Origin: Lycium barbarum
Lineage: Eukaryota; Streptophyta; Magnoliopsida; Solanales; Solanaceae
Assembly: GCF_019175385.1 (NCBI RefSeq)
Contig: NC_083340.1
Span: 14,768,336 to 14,832,335, forward strand
Direction: 5' to 3'
DNA: 64,000 nt
Shown here: positions 13,392-25,015 of the stretch, piece by piece
How the letters are laid out: each line of letters begins with the position of its first letter
Numbering within the stretch: the stretch's first letter is position 1
Notes under the pieces: model-generated
The model's database searches: none
What the model saw: only the letters and a program-made list of their open reading frames with translations
Told to the model about the DNA's origin: nothing
Position numbers and translations under genes: made by a program

Positions 13392-14311
13392 TAGGCCTGT
13401 GCACGAATCGGTTCGGTTCGATTTTGACAATCATCGAGTTGAAATTTAGAATTTCGACTTTCTAAAATTCTCAACCAAACTCGATCCATTCTCGGTTCAA
13501 TTCGATTCGTTTTTTATTATTTTGGTTCGGTTACGCAAATTGATTTGTTCGGTTTGTTCGAAATTTAAAAAAATAACTATTTTCATTTCAGTTTAAGAGT
13601 AAACATAACAAAAAATAATGAAATCCTAAATTTGCAGCCTTATAACCGAGACATTAACCAAGAAAAAATCATAAACTTGTGAGCATAATAGCAAAACAAG
13701 AGCTTGACAACTTGTGCAAGCATACAAATCCGCCAACACCACATTACATATACTAAATTAATAATCCAGCATCTTGCAACTTGCAAGCAGACAAGCATAA
13801 TAACTTAGTTTGCATCCTCAAAAAAACCAAAAAAAAAAAAAACTCTAATTTGTACATGCTAAGATCAAAGAACAAACAAAGCCATGGGTGGATGCAATGG
13901 CCAAAAGGAAAAGATGGCTCGTGAAAAGAACGTTGAAAAGATGAAAGATCAAAAGGAAAGTCAGCTTGAGGCCAACAAGAAGGCCATGAATATCCAGTGC
14001 AAGGTATGCATACATACGTTCATTTGCACCGCTTCTGAAGTTAAATAAATATTACTTCACTATTAAGTATTAAACATATATATAATTAGACTATTATTCA
14101 TATTCATATTAGTAATTAGTGGCATATAAATTCGGTTTGTTCGGATCGGTTTAGTTGATAATTGAAGTCAACCGTATCCGAACCATTAAACCGTAATATT
14201 CTACAATTGCATTTGTAAATCGAAATCAAATTATATTATCCAAATTGAATTATCTGAATTGTTTCGAATCGATTCAGAAATTCGAGTTGAACCGATTTGT
14301 GCACAGGCCTA
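13392..14311. mobile_element. hAT-like element carrying a gene fragment
   Basis: The 22-bp terminal inverted repeats start TAGGCCTGTGCAC and differ at one position. They are flanked by an imperfect 8-bp duplication: GCTGATGC at 13384-13391 and GTTGATGT at 14312-14319, two C/T differences. TIRs of this type with 8-bp duplications indicate hAT. No transposase is present, so it is non-autonomous. The interior holds the zinc-finger gene fragment at 13884-14048. Confidence 0.75.
13884..14048 (+). pseudogene. Truncated SERF-like/C2H2 small protein
   Basis: A 54-codon reading frame beginning MGGCNGQKEKMAREKN. It matches the N-terminal two thirds of a small plant protein family (Arabidopsis At2g23090 type) that combines a lysine/glutamate-rich 4F5/SERF-like region with a C-terminal zinc finger. 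Here residues 33-50 give KAMNIQCKVCIHTFICTA, with the first C-x2-C pair, but the frame stops right after SEVK. The histidine half of the finger is missing. It lies wholly inside a hAT-like element, so it is most likely a captured piece, not a resident gene. The good frame upstream of the stop suggests recent capture. Expression is unknown. Confidence 0.75.
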
Positions 14312-14407
14312 GTTGATGTGTAACATTATGTCACAACAAAAAGTGATACAATATATCCAAACATTGTATTCTTTAAAATAATACAGATACAATACAATAT
14401 CGTCCGA

Positions 14408-14660
14408 CATTATACTCAGTCCGTCCCAATTTATATGACACTCTTTTCTTTTTAGTCGGTCTAAAAAAAAGACACATTTCTATATTTAGTAACACTTCAA
14501 CTTTAAATTTATCTTTTTATTCTTATTAAAAATATTTCTAGCCACACAAATTTTTATGATTTGTTTTAGATAATAAGTTTAAAATTTTTTCATTCATTTC
14601 TTAACTTCGTGCCCAATCAAACACTCTCATATAAAATGAGACAAAAAGAGTTAAAAAAAA
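14408..14660. mobile_element. Stowaway-like MITE
   Basis: The left end reads ACTCAGTCCGTCCCAATTTA, the family's usual C-T-C-C-x-T-C-C-G-T start with one change. The right end is weaker (CATATAAAATGAGAC). No coding sequence. Confidence 0.5.
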
Positions 14661-14712
14661 AAAAATAGAGACTGTAAGAACAATCCAAACAAAGTCTAAG
14701 GGCTTTTGAAAA

Positions 14713-14720
14713 CATATATA
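14713..14720 (+). promoter_or_regulatory. TATA-like box of the TPR gene
   Basis: CATATATA about 85 bases upstream of the ATG at 14803, a plausible core promoter position for a short 5' UTR. Confidence 0.5.
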
Positions 14721-14802
14721 ACCAGTGTCACCCCCCTTCTACTTTTCAAACCTTTTCCTCAGTTAAATAAAGTTCTTAAAAGTTAAAAGTAGTAGTTTCA
14801 GT

Positions 14803-16037
14803 ATGAAGAGTGTCCTTTTCCGAACCGGTTCCGGCTCAATTCCGGTCCAAACACCGGTAATTCCCGGTTCACCGAGAGTCTCTAATATCGGCAAAGTGTT
14901 TAACGTAGAGAAGAAGAAGAAGAAAAAAGGATCACGTTCTTCTTCTTCTCCTATGATCTCTCTGAGTATACGCCGGACTTCATCTGAGTCCGATGTGATC
15001 GGATCGGCGATTGAAGGTTCCGGTGTAACTAGGACGTTGAGTAAGCTTGGATCGTTATCATTACCGGCAGTAATTCCAGAGGAAGATTGCGGTAATTCTG
15101 AGTTGGAGATTCTGCGAAGTAGTATTGGATCCCTGAGTTTGACGGAAGATCGACAGAGGAGCGGTATTCCGATGGATGAGCTTGGATATCTCGGTGGTGG
15201 AATCGGCAAAAATAGAAAGTTTGGCGGTGGCTGTGGCGATCGAGATGAATCCTCAGATCCGAGGAAACTCGGAGAATATTATAAGGAAATGTTGACTGCA
15301 GATCCTATGAATTCTCTTCTTCTCAGAAACTATGGCAAGTACTTGCATGAGGTAGTAATCTAATTAACCTTTTTCGTTGATTTATTAATGGTGTAAGAGA
15401 TGGTGGTCAAAAATAATTATTTTTTTGCGAGTTTCTTAAACTATCAGGTTTTTGTTTTTGTGTTTTCTACTTTAAACTATCACCTTTATCTCATGAAGAT
15501 TTTGGATTGATTTGTTTTAATGTTTGAAGGTAGAGAGAGATTATGTGAAAGCTGAAGAGTGCTACGGAAGAGCTATACTAGCAAATCCTGGAGATGGAGA
15601 AGTGCTTTCTCTGTATGGCAAATTGGTTTGGGAGACACAGCGAGACGAGAGTAGAGCCAAATCTTACTTTGATCAAGCTGTTCACGCTTCTCCTGATGAC
15701 TGGTAAAATTCCTTAATTTCTCGTTTTCCATTCAAAAAATCTCATCGGATCTAAGATACAAAATTTGAAAAACACACCTGAACGGTTGCTTTTTAGTGAG
15801 TTTCACACCCCTATGTTAGTTGTTCACTTTTTTTCCTACTTGACCAGAATCAAATAGCTGAGATGTGTTTTAATTTTTAGCTTAGATTACTGATCAATTG
15901 TTTGTTCTAATTACAGCACTGTGTTGGGATCGTATGCACGCTTCGTGTGGGAAGCAGAAGAGGAGGAGGACGACGACAAAGAAGAAGTGGAGAAAGAAAC
16001 AGTAGCAGCAGGAGCAGCCATGATTGCAGCATACTAG
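14803..16037 (+). CDS. TPR-like superfamily protein, three exons
   Basis: Exons are 14803-15351, 15530-15702 and 15917-16037, joined by GT/AG introns; the phases close exactly to give 280 aa. Residues 1-150 are basic and serine-rich (KKKKKKGSRSSSS near residue 37) with no signal peptide I can see. Residues from about 155 form helical TPR-like repeats: LGEYYKEMLTADPMNSLLLR, then AEECYGRAILANPGDGEVLS, then AKSYFDQAVHASPDD. The last exon gives YARFVWEAEEEEDDD and an acidic then alanine-rich tail. This layout fits the plant family of short TPR-like proteins such as Arabidopsis At1g80130 or At5g20190. TPRs bind partner proteins, and the precise role is not known to me. The start is supported by the nearby TATA-like box and by the downstream frame. 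It is the only apparently intact host gene in the window. Confidence 0.88.
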
Positions 16038-16147
16038 AAAAACCAGAGAGAATAACTAATAAGATTTCTAAGCTTAACATCGGTTTTGTAATATTATCGC
16101 TAAGAGCTAACGTATGTTAATGTACCTGTAAAACGTAATAACCTTAT

Positions 16148-16153
16148 AATAAA
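16148..16153 (+). promoter_or_regulatory. Poly(A) signal of the TPR gene
   Basis: AATAAA 111 bases after the stop codon, in an AT-rich 3' region. Confidence 0.55.
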
Positions 16154-16159
16154 GGATGA

Positions 16160-18600
16160 ATATGTAACATAAATCACTAGCTACATCAATACTATGTTAT
16201 GGAAAATGAGGGGAAGTCACTATAGAAGAGAGAATGTAAAGAGAAGAGACTGTGGGAGTTCTCTAAGTTCGAAGTTTTGTACAGCACTACAGCTCTTTAA
16301 TCAACTATTAGCGCTCTTGTAATTCTGACATAGCACCAGAATGAGATTATCAAGATATCAAGCCTTACATATTCAGATACAACATTTGACGAAGTAGTCT
16401 TTTGCAACCACGTATAGCAAGCGTATGAGTTATGCTTGAAGCACGCAAAGAAGCCCATGAACAGCTACTATTATTGACAAAAAATATGCTTAACTTGCAC
16501 AAATAGATAGAGATCATAAATAGAAATAATCAAATGTCAGTATCATGCGCGGCTGCAAAAGAGAAATCCTCGACAAGACTTCAAATGTGCGAATTTGCTC
16601 CTAAAAAGAGATTTATTGATTCTCTCCCAATTGATTGAATTGTCGGTATGATAATTTGCTTCACTGGATGGCCTAACTGTGCCAAAGAAAAAATAAAGAA
16701 AAAGAAGCATATATGACTTTCAACGCCAACGTAATGCTTTCTGGTCAGATGATGCAAAATATTGACAAATATCAGATATAAATCTTGAAAATCAGTTGCT
16801 ATAAAGAGGTAGAACTTCGATTAAAAGTAGAACCATAAATATTATTCAAATTAGTGAAGGATGCTTTATATAGTACTATATTTTATTTCTTGAAAATGCA
16901 GGGAGGTCTTCCTTATTACAAATCGTTAAAAATAGTAGCCATAAGTAAAGAAATTACTACTAGCTACTTCAAGTTATCCAATCTGTTTGGGTGATGAAGA
17001 TAAATAATTAGTGCAAATTAAACTATCTCGAACATGTAACATGGAGGGTGTTATATTCATCAGCTTATCAATGTTGGGCGAAATGCTACTGGTAAGTCAC
17101 GACTCACGAGTCTACCTCGGTAGATGCTATTGAAGTAAGCATAATACAGATAGATAATCCAAAAAGCTTTTGAAAAAATAATTTTGGTAGGGAAGTACTT
17201 CTATAAATAAAAAGTACATAAAGGACATGTAAAGCTAATCCCACCACGCTATTGTTTTTTTTTTCATTTTTCTTTTGTTCTAGTTATGATTTTCGATGAA
17301 AATAAATTAATCTATTCATAGAGTAATCATATGATCAATACATGATACAGATTCTAACATCATGGTACATTAACACTGCTGTAGAGAAGGGAAGAATACT
17401 GCTAATACACGGGCTATTTGCTAAGTATGAGGCTTAGGGCCAGGATCTATTCAATGCTGAAGATTCACTCAAGTTATTTAGGACTTACCTCCTGAAATCA
17501 GAGGTGCATTCAAAATGGAAAAAGTTCAATTTCCCAACTTCAAAATTAGACAAGTTAGAAGACCTCCTGATAATCATAATGTATAGAGCTTTATTCAGTT
17601 TATTGGTCATATGTAACCTAACGAAATGAGTGCATGAGGATTTTCCTCTAACTTAATGTCCATCTTAACATCCTTTACCAATGTATTTTTTGTAAATTGA
17701 TCAACGAGGACAAGCTGGATATAGCCAGCTTCACTGATGTAATAGAAGTCCACCCCCCCCCCCCCCCCCCTTCTTTCCATATTTTGGATTCAAAGAATAA
17801 ACAAATTTTGGGATCATGCGTAATCCCTCCACCACAACGGTGACCTTTTTCAAAAAAAAAAAAAAAAAAAACAACAACAAAAAACAAAAAACATGATGCT
17901 GACTATCTTATTCTTTACTCCTCCTTCCATTTTTACTTGTCGTGTATTGACTTGACACACTCCTTAAGGAACCATCTAATGATTGAAGACAATTAAACAT
18001 ACATTAAAAATTATGCAACCACTAACAATTCTTTAAAGTTTCCAACAAAATAAAGCCTTAATAGAAGAGTGAAAACTCCTCTTGTCTTGTGAACTAAGTT
18101 CCCAATTTCGTTTGTGTAGACGTTAAAAGATCAGCTGCGCTAGATAGGAAAAGTTTCCGATCACTCTCAAAACCATTTCCAAAGCCACTTCAGTAGTTTG
18201 TCCTCAATTCCATTACGAAATATTTACGTACAGTAGTTATGGCCCAACTAGTTGCGATCTGTTAGGTTAGTAATTCAGCCAAACAATGGACTTTTAAGGG
18301 CCTAAAAGCACAAATTATTAACTATATAGAAATTACATTACACATATGATTGACATACACTTAATTCGATTATTTTTCATTTTTATTGAAATGTAACTTG
18401 CTCTTTTAACACAATAACCCGTTGGCACAACATGTATATATGTAGTCAAGCAAATGTCCACCTTCATAACAACCATCACTAAAGCTAAACACCAATATTA
18501 TTCCCTTTGACTGGTTCTTATGCTAGATTTGATGCTTGAGCATCTAAAAAAGACGATAAATGTTACATTGTCAAAGGATGTTTCAGTTTGAGCGAATATT
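16160..18600. other. Intergenic, no gene recognised
   Basis: About 2.4 kb without credible exons. It holds a poly-C run (about 17753-17770), a poly-A run (about 17853-17870) and, near 17920, a lone Stowaway-like end (CTCCTTCCATTTTTACTTG) whose other end I could not find. Confidence 0.45.
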
Positions 18601-18603
18601 TAG

Positions 18604-18829
18604 TACTCCCTCCGTCCCAAAAAAATTGTCCACTTTTGACTTGACACAAAATTTAAAAAATAAATAAAGACTTTTGAAATATGTGGTCCAAAACAAGTCT
18701 TAGATATTTGTGGTGTGTCTATAAATCATCTCATAAAGTTAATTGTTGCTAAATATAGAAAGGGAACAATTTTTTTGGGACAGACTAAAAAGGAAAGGAG
18801 GATAATATTTTTGGGACAGCGGTAGTACT
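18604..18829. mobile_element. Stowaway MITE
   Basis: The left end CTCCCTCCGTCCCAAAAA and the inverted right end CTACCGCTGTCCCAAAAA match well and are bordered by TA on both sides. About 220 bp, no coding sequence. Confidence 0.8.
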
Positions 18830-19005
18830 AGTCCAAGTTAAGACATATTTCCTTTTTCAGCTGGAAACTTCTTTTTATATAGAAAAGTAGATACAGTATA
18901 GAGTTCAAATTTTGTGACAATCAACAGAATTAGTTGGAAGTTATTTTGGGCCGGAGAGTGCTGTGCAATATAATCCAAAATGATTTATCCGTATCACTAT
19001 ATGGG

Positions 19006-19678
19006 CAATTCGCAGAACTGTCCTTCTTTTGGGTTCGTCTTTAACTTTTGTCTCTCAAATTGGTGGTGTTTAATTTTTGTCCTTTGCCTAAAACTCATTT
19101 GTTTCTGATTCGAACCCCCGCTCAGTAAAAAATTTAAAAACAATTCGCAAGGCAGAGTTTGAATTTCGCTCTGCCCCCTCTGGTAGACTAAAAGCAGACT
19201 TTTCCTTGAGGCATATATTTATTTTTTTAACTTTTCAAGGCAAACTTTTAGTTGTGCCTTAAGGAAAAGTTCCGCCTTATGGGGCATACTTTTAGTTATG
19301 CTTTAACTAAAAGTGTGCCCCATAAGACATAACTAAAAGTATGCCCCATAAGGCAGAACTTTTTCTTAAGGCATAACTAAAAGTTTGCCTTATAAGGTAA
19401 ATTTTAAGCCTTAAGGAAAAGTTCAGTCTTATGGGGCAGACTTTTAGTTATGCCGGATCGTTTTTCGTTAAGGCATGTATGCCGGAGCCGGCATACACGC
19501 CGCATCGCCGCCCAGTCTTTCCTTGCGAAATTATTTTTTTATTTATGCCTGAGTGGGGGGTTCGAACCCAGAATCTCAGGTATTCGCCCACCTTTTCAAG
19601 TGAAGAGAAAAACTTAAAGATCACAAATATGAGGGACAAAATTTAAATACCACCCCAAAACAAGGACAATCCACGCAA
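19006..19678. mobile_element. Inverted-repeat element with internal hairpins
   Basis: The outer ends are inverted copies (GAACTGTCCTTCTTTTGGG versus GGATTGTCCTTGTTTTGGG). The centre (19200-19460) alternates words such as GGGGCATACTTTTAGTTATG with their complements, so it would fold extensively. No transposase. Class uncertain. Confidence 0.6.
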
Positions 19679-19806
19679 AAAAAAAAAAATGTCACTATAT
19701 CAGCTCATTTCTGACTGCAGGCCTTATACCACGACTACGTTCCCCAACCCAATAAAGTTTTGTGCCAGCAATGGAGTAACAAGAATCTGTAAAAAAAATT
19801 GAAGAA

Positions 19807-20572
19807 ATTACAGTATTTACCCTTCAAATGAGCTGGTCTTTAACTTTTGCCCTTTAAATGGGCTGGTCTCTAATTTATGCCATTCGAATGGGCTGGTCTA
19901 CCATTCGCATAAAATGTTCTATTTCGGGAGTGCTCTTTAATTTTTAGCCCTCAAATTGCTGGTTTTTAATTTTGTCCTTCAGCACTCTAAATGGCTGAAA
20001 TGCCCCAGAGATTCAGGGTTCTAACCCCGGTAGAGTATTAAAAAAAATAAATCACAAGACAGAATTTCGTAGCAAATTATGCCTATTCGGGCAGAAGTTA
20101 CGCCTTAAACGCCTAATCTATAGAAACCCAACAGAGTAAAAAAAATAAAAAAATAGTAAGGCAAGGTTTCATAGCAAACTATGCATATCTGGGTTAAAGT
20201 TATGCCTTAAGGCATACTTCTGTAGAAATTAAGTTATCATACAGAATTATGTCTTGAGGCATAGTTTCTATATACAAGTTATGCCTTAAGTCATAATTTT
20301 ATCCCTTGTCCGGCATAGTTCTGTAGGATTCTACAGAAGTTAGGCCTTATAACTTTTGTCCAAATATGCATAATTTGCTACAAAATTCTGCCTTGCGATT
20401 TTTTTGTTTTTGCCTCTGTTGGGGTTCGAACCCGAATCTCTAGTGACCAGGGAATAAGTGTACTTTGGCCCACAAATTTCATTAAATGAGAAGTACGTAA
20501 AAAATTAAAGACCACTGATTTGAGGGGCAAAAATTAAAGACCAGTCCATATGAAGGGCAATCCGCGCAATTT
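19807..20572. mobile_element. Second inverted-repeat element of the same type
   Basis: The ends are inverted copies around TTACCCTTCAAATGAGCTGG and, inverted, TGCCCTTCATATGGACTGG. The interior has GTTATGCCTTAAG-type words like those of the neighbour at 19006. The two are in the same style but not identical. Confidence 0.6.
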
Positions 20573-20689
20573 TTTTATTCTGATAAAAGACAAAATATTG
20601 TCATGCGCCCTCATAAGCTAATTTCGCTTCTACTTAGTCTGGTCGAAAATATTTAACTGAGTACTCCATAACCCAAAACCCTTCCTCCA

Positions 20690-21100
20690 TCATATCATCT
20701 TAGTATATTTATATACCATAACAGTATCATGGAGGATTGAGAGAGTGTCTCATTGAAGGACCGAAACAACCCTCCTTGATAAAATCTCTGTATATGGTAT
20801 ATATCATAATGGTATCATGGAGAACTAAGGAGCGTCTCATTGAAGGACTAAAGCAGTCCTCCGTGATACCATCATACCGGCCATCTCAGTATATGTATAT
20901 TAGATGAGGTATCATAGAGGTTTTTTTTAGGAAAGTGTGCTTTTTGAATAAATGAACATGATCCTCTATAATATCATGTCAGTATATTATATATACCACA
21001 TGTGTTTCATAGAGGGATTATGAGTGTTTTTGAAGAAATGAAAGAAGTCTTCTATGAAATCATCATGGTATGTAAGAGATAGGACGATACCATGTCAGTA
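20690..21100. repeat. Degenerate tandem repeat, about 4 units
   Basis: Recurrent units of roughly 110-120 bases carry a TATCATGGAGGA-type word, then CTCATTGAAGGAC, then TCCTCCGTGATA. Later units are more diverged (CATAGAGGGATTATGAGTG). Confidence 0.65.
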
Positions 21101-21482
21101 TCATAGTTTTGGGGGCATCTGGACACTACCTAAAAATCTCTATTTTCCCACTGAAAAATTTTTAGTGACTATTTTCCACTGAATGTCGATGGGAAAAACT
21201 TAAATAGTAGTGTTTTCACACACGAAAAATTTATGAAGTTTCCCAGCATTTCAATGGGAACCTGTTTCCCACCATGTGTTTTCCTAATAAGCTGGTTTGG
21301 TGGGAATGAGGTGAGAATATCATGTTTTATAACACAAATTTCTCATTGAATGTCGATGGGAAAAACCTCTATTTTTATAGTAGGATAAATAGTTTGTGGC
21401 ACGAAATGAAAGTAACGGGGCATTTTTGAGTAATATACTACTAAAAAAACAGTACTTCCGGACCTCAAAAAAATGGCAATTT

Positions 21483-21906
21483 CCGACCTCATGAGGTCGG
21501 TTTTGGGCAAAAACCGACCTCAAAACCGACCTCAAAATCAGGTCAGAAAATAGAGGGTCGGAAATATTACCGACCTCATGAGGTCGGTAATGTTTTTTTA
21601 GTCGGGTATTAATTAAATAAAATACCGACCTCATTAGGTCGGTAATTTGCAATTTTTGGGATTTTTTTTCTTCAGAAAACCGACCTCATGAGGTCGGTAA
21701 TTTGCAATTTCTATAGATAATTTTGCAGAAAACCGACCTCATGAGGTCGGTAATTTGCTGTTTCTAGGAATATTTTGCATAAAATCGACCTCATGAGGTC
21801 GGTAATTTGCAATTTCTGGGAATATTATGCATAAAACCGACCTCATGAGGTCGGTAATTTGCAATTTCTTGAAAATTTTTGCAGAAAACCGACCTCATGA
21901 GGTCGG
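21483..21906. repeat. Left subterminal array of CACTA 1
   Basis: Eight copies of the 20-bp palindrome or close variants start near 21482, 21569, 21623, 21679, 21732, 21784, 21836 and 21888. The last five are spaced 52-53 bases apart with a shared AATTTGCAATTTCT spacer, so this is a true 52-bp tandem array. In CACTA elements such repeats bind the transposase. Confidence 0.9.
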
Positions 21907-22449
21907 TATTCTGCGAAAAAAATGGTAGGATCCAGCGGCTATTCCAGGTGCCCCTCTGTCAAGATGAAAATAATTTTATATTCGACTAAAACCAGCTCAA
22001 ATAGCTGCCAACAATTCACCAAACTACTAAAAAACACAAAACATTAAGCTACTTCAACAAACACATATATCACAACCAACAATACGTCAAATTCAATTCG
22101 AAACTACTTCAAAGTTGAATCAAAACGTCATTCAAACGTTCCGAAGAGACATTAAGCTACTTCAACATTCGCAAACATCTACACAACATTAAACCACTTC
22201 AACCTTTGCAAACATCCACAAAACATTAAACTAGTAGATCTACACTAAGTTAGTCTACAACATTAGACTAAGATGCTTCACAGTGTCAAATTAGTTCACA
22301 AACCCTGCCCTCTCAGCCGCAGTATCGAACATATCACAAGGGCTGGAGACTTATCCTATCCTACTTCAGTTACATTCACCATGTTCATGTGTCATCTGTT
22401 AGGGATAATTTATTTTTCGGACCACAACATTAAGTACAATAACAAAAAG

Positions 22450-22530
22450 AAATCTGGAGGGTAGGCTCCTCCATTAACAATACTTTTGTAATAAGACTTA
22501 AATCTGGAGGGTAGGCTCCTCCATTAGCAA
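22450..22530. repeat. 31-bp direct duplication at the cytochrome c1 breakpoint
   Basis: 22450-22480 and 22500-22530 are copies with one mismatch, separated by 19 bases. The repeated segment encodes NGGAYPPD and lies exactly where the cytochrome c1 similarity ends. Confidence 0.85.
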
Positions 22531-23721
22531 ATCTAGCAGCTGCTTCATTTGGATATGGCTGAGGAAAGCAATCACTCAGTTTACCAGGACGAGTAAACAT
22601 TTCACCCTCATCATTAGGCCCATCCTCCACCTCAATCTCAGCTGCCATAGCCTTTACTTCCTCCTCTGTATATGCCACCCCGACCAAGTCACGATATGAC
22701 ACAAGTGACATTGAATGACAAGATGCACATACTTGTTGATAAACCTGGTGACCACGACGAATCCTGTTTGCCAAAAGAGCACCCAGAATGATTCAACTAA
22801 AATAAGATTATACAGCTAGTTGGATTCTGTACGCAGGGCTCGACCACTTTATTTTTATCCCAGCAGCATAAATTTAAGCAATGCGAATATCCTTTTTTTT
22901 CTTTTGATATGGTAATGTAAAAATTAAAATGCGAAATATCTTATCAATTCAAAGAAGCAAAACATCCTGATGTTCTATGTATTGGCATCTTGGAATTAAA
23001 GAGACAAGTACATTTGTAAAGCAAATGACAAGCAGCACTTTTCGTAGTTGGTGCTTGGGAATGAAATGATGCCGCATCCAAATCTATTGCCATTTTTTTT
23101 CATATCATAGATGAAGCTTCTATTTTTTAGGCCAAACATGAGAATGGAACAACATTTTTACTTTCTTTCTGGGTGGAACAATACTTCATTTAGAAAGGTC
23201 ATTCCATGCTATGCCAGATAAATGCAAACAGAATGTAGTGTTCTTCAAGTGACCGAGCAATATAATTATAGAAATGCACCTGGCAAAATCCCTCTATCAC
23301 AAAATCTGCAGATACCCTCGTTATCCATTTCTTTAGAGGGATGGAAGCATACACTTCACAGAACATTCTTTCTCAGAAAGACACACAAAAGCCAGATGTC
23401 TTTATCCTTTCTTCCGAAGGGACAAGGAAAGCGGGGGGAGAGGGCGATTGAAAGCAGAGAACAAAAAAGACAACAGGGAGTAGATTCAGGAGAAACTCAC
23501 GAAGCGTGATCAGATGAACTAAGAATGCCTTCGTGAGGCCAAGGATAGATTGGACACTCCAATCCATGTTCAGCCTCATCAGCAGATGCTACTGTCGCAA
23601 AACCTACGAGTCCAGATACACCCGCTCCAATGAGTGCCAATGTTCTGAAGGACTTCATGCCAAAAGATCCAAATTCTTCTTGAGCTTTCTTGGAAACAAT
23701 GGATGATAGAATTGGAGAGGC
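22499..23721 (-). pseudogene. Captured cytochrome c1 gene fragment
   Basis: Two spliced exons of nuclear cytochrome c1, the haem subunit of mitochondrial complex III (ubiquinol-cytochrome c reductase), which passes electrons to cytochrome c. Exon 23721-23501 encodes the end of the targeting presequence and the mature start (DEAEHGLECPIYPWPHEGIL). Exon 22763-22499 encodes the haem site QVCASCHSM (C-x2-C-H), then GDL-type conserved sequence ending [14 protein letters not shown]. The donor after GCTTC and the acceptor before GATTCG join in frame (DHAS-IRRG). The first exon, the C-terminal half and its membrane anchor are missing. Everything sits inside CACTA element 1, antisense to the window. 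It is a fragment, not a working gene. Nuclear origin is clear because the intron is retained. Confidence 0.9.
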
Positions 23722-24249
23722 CTGCAAGTTCATTTAGTTTTAATGAAAGATTTTTTACAACTTGAAATTGATAGGACCCAAGTCTTCCAACTAAATCAGT
23801 AACAATCACAAATTTCCCCACATCAGATATGAGCTCTAACACATCCAGCTTTGATTTTTCAGGCTACTTATTGGTTTATTGTGGCAATAAGGATTCGCAA
23901 TATGGATGCTGCGCGATCAAGCAGTACAACACTTTTACCTAGATAATTCATTGTCAAAAAAAAAAAAAAACACTTTTACCTATATAATTGCAAACATAAG
24001 AAGGAAAATACAGACACCATTAACAGAAAACAACTAAATGCAGGGTCACAAAATGCTTATTCCCTTTCCAATTTGCATTGTCACCGAGAGCTTTCCAATT
24101 TGCTGGATTGAATATATTTCATATAATTTAAGTACATTTAAACTTTTATACAACCCACTTCTACTGGTCTTAAAAACATCAACCCTCAATTATAATTTAC
24201 TCTTCTACACACACAAAAATCAAAAGACCCAACATATTACAACAGCATA

Positions 24250-24357
24250 CCCATTGTAATCCCACAAGTGTTGTCTGGGGACGGTAGGATGTACGCAGAC
24301 CTTATCCCACCTTTGTGGGGTAGAGACGCTGTTTTCGATAGACCTCTGTCAGTCAAC
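24250..24357 (-). mobile_element. SINE or LINE 3'-end fragment
   Basis: On the minus strand it resembles the SINE/LINE 3' module seen at 54.7-54.83 kb: a GATAGACC-type word, then CTCTACCCCAC, then GCGTACATCCTACCG and CCACTTGTGGGATTAC. The (TTG)n tail is lost. It lies inside CACTA element 1. Confidence 0.65.
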
Positions 24358-24728
24358 CAAAAATGTTACAATACAAAACATCACATAGTGAAACATAACT
24401 CAACAGATTTGATTATTTTACCCAAAAGTCAATACGCCTAATAAGGAACTAATAATTTAACATAACTCCCTTATTACCGCAGCAATCAACTTACTGCGAT
24501 CTACAAATTCCTTTAAGGCGAATCCTAGAATGTTGCTTCGAAATGAAAGGAGTTAAAGAGTTTCAAGAAATTGAGAAAAGAAGGGCTTACCGGACAGAGA
24601 CCTATACATTTAAGTGCGTCTGTATTTTTCATTTATTTGACTAATTATACCGACTCTTCATTTATTTGACTAATTATACCGACTCGGTATGTATAATTAT
24701 TTTATAATTATATTTTTAATTAAAAGCA

Positions 24729-25015
24729 TACCGACCTCTCGAGGTCGGTTAATTAAGAATTATTTAAAAATTATTTTTAATAAACCGACCTCGTGAGGTC
24801 GGTATTCTTTTAAATTAAAAATAAAATTATTATATTTAGCATCAAATAAATTTCCGACCTACTGAGGTCGGTACATTACGTTTTTCAAAATTTGGTATAA
24901 TATTACCGACCTCATGAGGTCGGTTTATTTTTAAAAAAATTGAAAAATAAATATTACGACTTTACCGACCTCATGAGGTCGGTTATTTTCCGACCTCAAC
25001 TGAGGTCAGTTTTTT
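24729..25015. repeat. Right subterminal array of CACTA 1
   Basis: Six variants of the GACCTCATGAGGTC palindrome near 24729, 24784, 24852, 24905, 24963 and 24989. Several have changed centres (TCTCGAGG, TCGTGAGG, TACTGAGG) that mostly keep the dyad. Confidence 0.85.

Larger units (their letters stand above)
13070..14700. mobile_element. Possible outer TIR element holding two others
   Basis: The left end AGAGCTTGTTTGGATGG and the inverted right end AGACTTTGTTTGGATTG match well. The interior near both ends repeats TATTGTATTG/CAATACAATA words. A hAT-like element and a Stowaway lie inside it. I could not find a target duplication. Confidence 0.4.

Noticed and set aside
17675..17887. Minus-strand frame with glycine and phenylalanine runs
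   Set aside because: It is the translation of poly-C and poly-A runs.
21120..21145. Additional CACTA-like start (CACTACCTAAAAATC)
   Set aside because: I found no matching inverted end, so it is not called as an element.
21320..21652. Minus-strand frame of 110 codons
   Set aside because: Half of it is the CACTA subterminal repeat read as protein (RPHEVGN repeats).
21483..21906. CRISPR-like regular array
   Set aside because: The 52-bp spacing and palindromic repeat look CRISPR-like, but spacers are nearly identical and the array is inside CACTA termini of a plant genome.
22430..23733. Mitochondrial DNA insertion carrying cytochrome c1
   Set aside because: Cytochrome c1 is nuclear-encoded in plants and the fragment keeps a spliceosomal intron, so it came from the nuclear gene.
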